Source: Kordiimonadaceae bacterium (GTDB taxonomy: Bacteria; Pseudomonadota; Alphaproteobacteria; Sphingomonadales; Kordiimonadaceae). Taken from it: DNA of 11,029 nucleotides. The notes beneath the pieces were generated by a model. The model saw only the letters and a program-made list of their open reading frames with translations. It ran no database searches and was not told where the DNA came from. Where the stretch lies: contig JABABO010000075.1 in the NCBI GenBank assembly GCA_014238195.1, positions 1 to 11,029 on the forward strand, written 5' to 3'. Within the stretch, counting starts at the first letter, position 1, and every line of letters starts with the position of its first letter. Shown here piece by piece: positions 6,810 to 11,029 of this stretch. The position numbers and the translations under genes are program-made.

Positions 6810-7118
6810 CTACATATCCTTGGGCGTTCCCTTATCACGGCTTGGCACAGGATCATAGCCAAAACCGCCCCAAGGGTGACATCGGCCAATCCTTTTTACC
6901 ACGAGCCACCCCCCATACCATGCACCATATTGGGTAATAGCCTGAGTTGCGTAGGCGCTGCATGTAGGCTGATAGCGACAATTAGCACCCAGTAACGGCG
7001 ATAGTGCCAACTGATAAAATCGAATGAGGCCCAAAAAAACCCACCCCGCAATACCCACACGCACAGACTGCTGTGGTTTTTTCGACTTATCGCAATATTT
7101 ATCAGGCTTTTGCATCAT
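6810..7118 (-). CDS. yidD: Membrane protein insertion efficiency factor YidD
   Basis: A 102-residue protein with the complete YidD signature: FYQLALSPLLGANCRYQPTC (about 34-53), then SAYATQAI, GGW and RIGRCHPWGGFGYDPVP (about 75-91), with the conserved cysteines. The N-terminal 17 residues are polar and basic (MMQKPDKYCDKSKKPQQ) and precede an amphipathic or hydrophobic helix that associates with the inner membrane. YidD assists YidC-dependent insertion. The start overlaps the end of rnpA by 17 bases, suggesting translational coupling; AAGG about nine bases before the first ATG can serve as ribosome binding site. Two ATGs in tandem (7118 and 7115) leave the exact start uncertain by one residue. 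Confidence 0.96.
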   Translation of the reverse strand: MMQKPDKYCDKSKKPQQSVRVGIAGWVFLGLIRFYQLALSPLLGANCRYQPTCSAYATQAITQYGAWYGGWLVVKRIGRCHPWGGFGYDPVPSRDKGTPKDM

Positions 7119-7584
7119 GCTTACTGACCTTCGGTTTTAAATCAGCCCCTTGGGCAAGTTTTACCAAAGCCCACTGCAAATCTTTCTGTAAGCTGTCAAA
7201 GGGGTAATCAATCGCAGCAGTTCGGGCAATGAGCACGTAACGCTGTCCTGCAAGGCCGTATTGGTTAAAAAGCCCTTTTGCGGCTTCTTTTAATCTACGC
7301 CTCGCTTTATTTCGCATCACTGCATTACCGACTTTTTTAGACGCCGTAAAACCAAGCTTTGCTAGCCCTTTATCGTCATTCAAGTGATCTATTTGTATAA
7401 TAAACGCTGGGGTCACCCATTTACGGCGCGAAGCAGCAGTTTCAAGATAGTCTTTGCGTTTGGTGATTCGCGCTGTGCCTGCTTTTATACATAAAGCGTT
7501 ACTAGTCTTTTTAGCTATGTTGACGGTCTTTGACATAAACGGCTTATAACAAAGCCCTGCTCGGAAATAAAGAAAGCCGATCAA
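7102..7584 (-). CDS. rnpA: Ribonuclease P protein component
   Basis: The basic protein subunit of RNase P, which with the catalytic RNA removes 5' leaders from pre-tRNAs. The core runs from about residue 38 (ARITKRKDYL) and contains KLGFTASKKVGNAVMRNKAR (about 76-95) with the conserved RNxxRR helix at 91-97, then RYVLIARTAA. I give the longer form from TTG at 7584 because AGAGGA lies only three bases upstream of it, whereas the in-frame ATG at 7536 (protein MSKTVNIAKK) has no recognisable ribosome binding site. The AGAGGA-TTG spacing is short, so the ATG start stays possible and would give 144 residues. It follows rpmH by 48 bases and overlaps yidD. A small TTCAGT/ACTGAA hairpin (7610-7628) lies between rpmH and rnpA and could influence relative expression. 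Confidence 0.95.
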   Translation of the reverse strand: MIGFLYFRAGLCYKPFMSKTVNIAKKTSNALCIKAGTARITKRKDYLETAASRRKWVTPAFIIQIDHLNDDKGLAKLGFTASKKVGNAVMRNKARRRLKEAAKGLFNQYGLAGQRYVLIARTAAIDYPFDSLQKDLQWALVKLAQGADLKPKVSKHDAKA

Positions 7585-7632
7585 GATTCCTCTGGACCGG
7601 CATATTCAATTCAGTACTGTCCACTGAAAATC

Positions 7633-7767
7633 TTACGCTGAAAGGCGCTTACGACCTTTTGCGCGGCGAGCCCGCAAAATGTTGCGGCCACCGACAGTTG
7701 CTTTACGGGCACGAAAACCGTGACGACGTTTGCGAACGATAACACTAGGTTGATAGGTACGTTTCAT
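7633..7767 (-). CDS. rpmH: Large ribosomal subunit protein bL34
   Basis: A 44-residue, highly basic ribosomal protein matching L34 over its full length: MKRTYQPSVIVRKRRHGFRA at the start, ATVGGRNILRARRAKGRKRL near the end. I chose ATG at 7767 because the family always begins MKRTYQP and because GGAGTAGGAACA provides a strong ribosome binding site directly before it; the upstream in-frame extension to 7839 is not part of the protein. First gene of the block, behind a strong promoter with an untranslated leader of roughly 80 bases. Confidence 0.98.
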   Translation of the reverse strand: MKRTYQPSVIVRKRRHGFRARKATVGGRNILRARRAKGRKRLSA

Positions 7768-7851
7768 TGTTCCTACTCCATTTATTTTGTCATTAGGGCC
7801 ATAAGCACACGCTGAACAGCTAGGCATAAGGCATATCAATTCTTCGAGGGC

Positions 7852-7880
7852 TGTATAAACGCACCGTTTTCACCTGTCAA
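7852..7880 (-). promoter_or_regulatory. Strong sigma-70 promoter of the rpmH operon
   Basis: On the minus strand, TTGACA (7880-7875) is followed after exactly 17 bases by TATACA (7857-7852). The -35 box is perfect and the -10 box matches five of six positions. Transcription would start near 7845, giving a leader of about 78 bases before rpmH, as expected for a heavily transcribed ribosomal protein gene. Confidence 0.8.
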
Positions 7881-7949
7881 CCGCCTTAACAGTCTGATTC
7901 AGTCCTTTCTTTCAAAAAATCAAAATTAAAGTGTTAAAGCGACAAGATA

Positions 7950-7978
7950 TTGCATTGATCACTGCAAGTGCCTATCTG
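7950..7978 (+). promoter_or_regulatory. Candidate promoter for the histidine kinase-peptidase pair
   Basis: TTGCAT (7950-7955), a 17-base spacer and TATCTG (7973-7978) lie about 55 bases before the kinase start and point away from the rpmH promoter. The match is moderate. The remaining divergent region (7881-8032) has no DnaA box or other clear site. Confidence 0.35.
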
Positions 7979-8032
7979 TTAACGACGAGAATATTTGTAT
8001 CAATCTGAGTAGGTCTTGTTTAAAGTAACTCT

Positions 8033-9493
8033 ATGCCTGAATTATACAGACCCATCACATCCAGCTTGCGCTCTCGCCTGTTGTTTTTAACAGTGGTTTT
8101 CATTCTGGTTGTTGAAATGTTCATTTATGTGCCAGCAATTGCCACATACAGGCAAGGTTTTTTAGAAGAACGCATGGTGGCAGCGCAAATTGCTGGCTTA
8201 TCCTTAGAAGAAGCCCCAGGGAACAACATCAGTCCAGACCTAGAGCGAGAGCTTCTTGCCACAGCGGGGGTTATTTCTGTGATTATGCGCCGCGAGGACA
8301 AAAGCCTTCTGCTGGGCTATGATTTGATGCCCGAAGAACCCGAAGCAACTTTTGATTTGACAAATCCATCGCTGGGGACCTTGATTATTGATGCTTTTGA
8401 GACATTGGACGCAGAAGGCGACCGTATTATCAGTGTGCGTGGGATGCCGACAGTGGCAGGCACCCGCTTTCTCGAAATCACCTTAGCTGAAAACGATCTT
8501 TTTACAGCGATGCGGCAATTTTCAAATAATATTTTGATTCTATCTATTATCATATCTGTATTTACGGGTGTTTTGGTATATTTATCCCTGCATTGGATGT
8601 TGGTTCGGCCTATGCGCCGTGTCCGCAGACGCATTGTTGATTTTCGCCGTCAACCAGAGGTCAAACCCAATACTAAGGGTTTAAAGTCACGCCGCCGCGA
8701 TGAAATAGGCTTGGTAGAACGTGAGCTATCGCGGATGCAAATAGAATTGCAGCAAAACTTAAAGAGCAAAAAAAGACTCGCTGAGCTTGGCGAAGCTGTG
8801 GTCAAAATCAATCATGACCTGCGGGGCATTCTCGCAACGGCGCAGCTTTCGTCCGATGCTTTGTCAAGGGTGCGCGATCCACGAATTGAAAAAATATCAC
8901 GCCGAATGATAACCGCTGTGTCAAGGGCGGTTGCCCTGTGCGAACGGACCATGCGCCACGGCAAATCCGCAGAACCAGAGCCAGAGCCTACCTGGCATCC
9001 CCTATATATAAGCTTCTGTGAAGTTGGCGATGCGCTCGGTCTAATGGATAGTGATGACTTTAAATTTAATATATCAATCCCAAAAGATATGACCGCCTAT
9101 ATGGATTCGGATCAAATGCACCGTGTTTTCTTAAATATTTGCCGTAACGGAACCGAAGCGCAAGGCGGCAAAGGCGAGATAGATATAAGCGCAAAGAAAG
9201 AAGATAATGGCACGGTTCATATAGTGATTAAAGACTATGGGCCAGGGATCCCCAATACTGCGATGCCTAACTTATTTAAACCCTTTTTATCCAGTAATAA
9301 AGTTGGCGGCACAGGCCTTGGTCTGGCGGTCGCGCGGGACATCGTATTGGCGCATGGCGGTCAGATCGGCCTTAAAGAAACCTGCGGTGATGGGGCATCC
9401 TTTTTGATTTGCTTACCCGGACCTGATGAGGGTCCAAATGATAACCGTGAGAACACAAAAATGGTACCATCAGACGCAGAAAATAGCCCATGA
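8033..9493 (+). CDS. Membrane sensor histidine kinase
   Basis: A 486-residue kinase. It has a first membrane helix (about 16-38), a periplasmic sensor region (about 39-162) of no family I recognise, a second helix (about 166-188) and a HAMP-like linker beginning VRPMRRVRRRI. The phosphoacceptor segment reads ELGEAVVKINHDLRGILATA with His261. The ATPase domain has N box NICRNGTEA (368-376), G1 DYGPGIP (401-407), F box LFKPF and G2 GGTGLGLA (425-432). All catalytic elements are present, so it should autophosphorylate in response to an envelope signal. The H box is HDLRG where I would expect HDLRN in similar kinases. No response regulator is adjacent. Its stop overlaps the start of the P1 peptidase gene (ATGA), so the two are translationally coupled. 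The ribosome binding site is weak (TTTAAAGTAACTCT before ATG). Confidence 0.93.
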   Translation: MPELYRPITSSLRSRLLFLTVVFILVVEMFIYVPAIATYRQGFLEERMVAAQIAGLSLEEAPGNNISPDLERELLATAGVISVIMRREDKSLLLGYDLMPEEPEATFDLTNPSLGTLIIDAFETLDAEGDRIISVRGMPTVAGTRFLEITLAENDLFTAMRQFSNNILILSIIISVFTGVLVYLSLHWMLVRPMRRVRRRIVDFRRQPEVKPNTKGLKSRRRDEIGLVERELSRMQIELQQNLKSKKRLAELGEAVVKINHDLRGILATAQLSSDALSRVRDPRIEKISRRMITAVSRAVALCERTMRHGKSAEPEPEPTWHPLYISFCEVGDALGLMDSDDFKFNISIPKDMTAYMDSDQMHRVFLNICRNGTEAQGGKGEIDISAKKEDNGTVHIVIKDYGPGIPNTAMPNLFKPFLSSNKVGGTGLGLAVARDIVLAHGGQIGLKETCGDGASFLICLPGPDEGPNDNRENTKMVPSDAENSP

Positions 9494-10431
9494 AAATAAC
9501 CACAAAAGCTGGTCCTAAAGACACCCTATGCGATATTCAAGGCTTACTTGTGGGCCACGCTCACGATGCGCATGTTAACACGGGTACAACAGCAATTATA
9601 CCTGATGCCAACTTAGCAGATGGTTTTATAATGGGCGTGGATATTCGCGGCGGTGGGCCAGGTACCCGGGAAACCCCCGCCCTTGATCCTGCCTGCTTGG
9701 TTACACATTTTCATGGACTAATATTATCAGGCGGCTCGGTTTTTGGTCTCGCCGCTGCTGATGGTGCCACACAAATGTTATCCTCTAAAGGCCGCGGCCT
9801 CAGCCTAGGGGGTGACACTGTACCCCGTGTCCCTGTTGTTCCTGCTGCAATCTTATTTGATCTTGCAAATGGCGGTGATAAATCGTGGGAGGAGCCCCCC
9901 TACCGCACCCTTGGTGCTAAAGCTGTTGAAAACGCCAATGATACACTTACATCTGGCCGTTTTGGGGCTGGTTTTGGTGCCCGTGCGGGGGCTATGCAAG
10001 GGGGTATTGGGACAGCGAGTTTTGTCAAAGATGACGGCTGTATGGTTGCGGCCCTAGTTGCTGTCAACAGTTTTGGTACAGTCACGAATGACAATCAGAT
10101 CAATGACCATCTGGGGACTGTGGACCTTCCTAAGCTGGGCATACTGGCGACAAACACCACAATTGGCGTTGTTGCAACCAATGCTGCCCTTGATAAAGCA
10201 GGCTGTAAACGACTTGCTATGATGGCCCATGACGGCCTTGCCCGCACCATTAAACCCATCCATACCCCCTTCGACGGCGATACGATCTTTGCGATCAGTA
10301 CAGGCACACATACAGATGATCAAGCTTTAGAACCAAAAACCGCCAAGGCTGCCGCGCTAGATTTGGCCGTTATGGGCACCTTAGCCGCTGACTGTATGGC
10401 GCAAGCTATTATGCGGGCTGTAAATGGTTAA
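9490..10431 (+). CDS. P1-family peptidase (S58, DmpA/L-aminopeptidase D-esterase-like)
   Basis: A 313-residue protein of the S58 family, self-processing Ntn-type aminopeptidases and esterases. Visible family blocks are GLLVGH (18-23), TGTTAIIP (31-38), DIRGGGPGTRET (51-62), LSGGSVFGLAAADG (79-92) and the C-terminal NTTIGVVATNAALDKAGCKR (222-241) followed by MAHDGLARTIKPIHTPFDGD. By comparison with DmpA, where chain cleavage occurs before Ser250, the self-cleavage site and N-terminal nucleophile would be near Asn222/Thr223, which yields two subunits; this residue assignment is inferred. No signal peptide, so cytoplasmic; the substrate is unknown. The start codon overlaps the stop of the histidine kinase gene by four bases, so both are made from one mRNA. 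It converges on the lipoprotein gene with a 32-bp gap that has no clear terminator. Confidence 0.92.
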   Translation: MKITTKAGPKDTLCDIQGLLVGHAHDAHVNTGTTAIIPDANLADGFIMGVDIRGGGPGTRETPALDPACLVTHFHGLILSGGSVFGLAAADGATQMLSSKGRGLSLGGDTVPRVPVVPAAILFDLANGGDKSWEEPPYRTLGAKAVENANDTLTSGRFGAGFGARAGAMQGGIGTASFVKDDGCMVAALVAVNSFGTVTNDNQINDHLGTVDLPKLGILATNTTIGVVATNAALDKAGCKRLAMMAHDGLARTIKPIHTPFDGDTIFAISTGTHTDDQALEPKTAKAAALDLAVMGTLAADCMAQAIMRAVNG

Positions 10432-10463
10432 AATCAGCGATCAAATAGCCTTTTTTATCGGGA

Positions 10464-10934
10464 TTAGGGCCTAGTTTTATTTAAAGCTTTGCGCTCATTC
10501 ACCACAAAATCTTCCAAAGCCTCAATAATGGCTATGGCGTCAGCGCGTTGTTTTGCCAATAAGGGATCATCCGATATGCTTAGATCATATATCGGGGCAC
10601 TGATATGGCTCATACGTGTTAACAAAAGCTGCGCCGTGTTCCAGCTTTCCAAGCCCTGAATGGCATGCTTTTGATAAGTTGTTTGCGCGAACTGAAATGC
10701 ATTTGTGGTATCCATCAATACCTTACGCATCGTTTTTGGTGACATCACATGTGATTCATCATCAGACAGCAACGGCTTTGGTATGGCGCTTGGTTCAGCG
10801 CGTATAATCACCCGTTCCCGCGCGCTGTCATTCGGCAGTGGGCTTGCAAGGTCTGGCCATGGCCCATCAGCGCTAGCGCAGGCCGATATAAATAGCGTAA
10901 CTATTTGTATTAAAATAAGCTTTAGAGGTTTCAC
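10464..10934 (-). CDS. Small hypothetical lipoprotein
   Basis: A 156-residue protein of no family I recognise. It starts at GTG (10934), with TTGGAA about eight bases upstream as ribosome binding site. The N-terminus is a clear lipoprotein signal: basic MKPLK, a hydrophobic core and the lipobox I-S-A-C with Cys19. The mature part begins with a proline-rich linker (PWPDLASPLP) and seems mostly helical, with many Ala, Leu and Lys residues; helices are likely at about 66-110 and 125-150. A single copy of the composite repeat lies about 40 bases upstream, the same arrangement as in front of the FKBP lipoprotein gene. The function cannot be inferred. Confidence 0.7.
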   Translation of the reverse strand: MKPLKLILIQIVTLFISACASADGPWPDLASPLPNDSARERVIIRAEPSAIPKPLLSDDESHVMSPKTMRKVLMDTTNAFQFAQTTYQKHAIQGLESWNTAQLLLTRMSHISAPIYDLSISDDPLLAKQRADAIAIIEALEDFVVNERKALNKTRP

Positions 10935-10974
10935 AGTTTATTCCAACCCGTTAAGTTAAGGGGGTATAGCGCAC

Positions 10975-11029
10975 TATAGCGAGACCAATAAATAATGAGT
11001 TCATTATTTATTGATAAGTCGAACCGACA
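10975..11029 (+). repeat. Composite double-palindrome repeat, copy 3 (cut by the window end)
   Basis: Starts TATAGCGAGACCAAT and ends GATAAGTCGAACCGACA at the last base, matching the first palindrome of the copies at 3534 and 2488. Its core stem CAATAAATAATGA (10986-10998) and TCATTATTTATTG (11001-11013) is perfect over 13 bp with a two-base loop. The last bases, CCGACA, match copy 1 on the minus strand, so the second palindrome probably follows outside the window. It is preceded by TATAGCGCAC (10965-10974), which partly repeats its first bases. Confidence 0.8.

Noticed and set aside
7078..7100. Match TTCGACTTATC in the yidD N-terminus to the first palindrome of the repeat
   Set aside because: Only 11 bases match, without the palindrome or flanking sequence; a chance match is likely in this length of DNA. 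A 9-base match near 6755 was dropped for the same reason.
7768..7839. N-terminal extension of rpmH by 24 codons
   Set aside because: L34 proteins begin MKRTYQP, and a strong ribosome binding site precedes the ATG at 7767.
7768..8032. Possible replication origin next to rpmH
   Set aside because: rpmH-rnpA lies near oriC in many bacteria, but I see no DnaA boxes or AT-rich unwinding element here and dnaA is not in the window.
10432..10463. Terminator between the P1 peptidase and the lipoprotein gene
   Set aside because: A T-run (ccttttttatc) is present but no stable hairpin precedes it.

Overview
The window looks like a chromosomal segment of an alphaproteobacterium with moderate GC content. 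The main reason is the conserved block rpmH-rnpA-yidD-yidC-engB on the minus strand (7767 down to 4236), with an L34 protein of alphaproteobacterial type and a YidC carrying a large periplasmic domain, as in Gram-negative bacteria. I cannot name the genus. There is no phage, insertion sequence, CRISPR, tRNA or rRNA gene, and no gene-free stretch longer than 300 bases.

Layout, left to right. Positions 1-946 (minus) hold the N-terminal part of a multi-pass membrane protein that resembles ZIP metal transporters; it runs off the window. Next come a FemAB/GNAT-like transferase (minus) containing a tandem-repeat tract, and a small divergent membrane-protein ORF (plus). A lipoprotein with two FKBP-type prolyl isomerase domains (minus) follows, then an orphan Hpt phosphotransfer protein (plus) that converges on engB. 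The rpmH-to-engB block serves ribosome assembly (L34, the EngB GTPase), RNA processing (RNase P protein) and membrane protein insertion (YidD, YidC). It is preceded by a near-consensus sigma-70 promoter (TTGACA, 17 bp, TATACA). Divergent from it is a membrane sensor histidine kinase whose stop overlaps the start of a P1-family (S58, DmpA-like) peptidase. The last gene is a small hypothetical lipoprotein (minus).

The most unusual structure is a dispersed repeat of about 106 bp made of two adjacent palindromes. One copy lies just after the stop of the FKBP gene (2381-2488). A second, in inverted orientation, lies just before its start (3534-3639). A third begins at 10975 and is cut by the window end. 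The two complete copies bracket the FKBP gene as inverted repeats, and copies two and three each sit directly upstream of a lipoprotein gene. This looks like a MITE- or REP-like family and is the best candidate here for something undescribed.

A second point of interest is the yidC leader, where two mutually exclusive hairpins overlap a possible 16-codon leader ORF. Two-component parts are present without an adjacent response regulator: the Hpt protein and the histidine kinase sit on either side of the housekeeping block.
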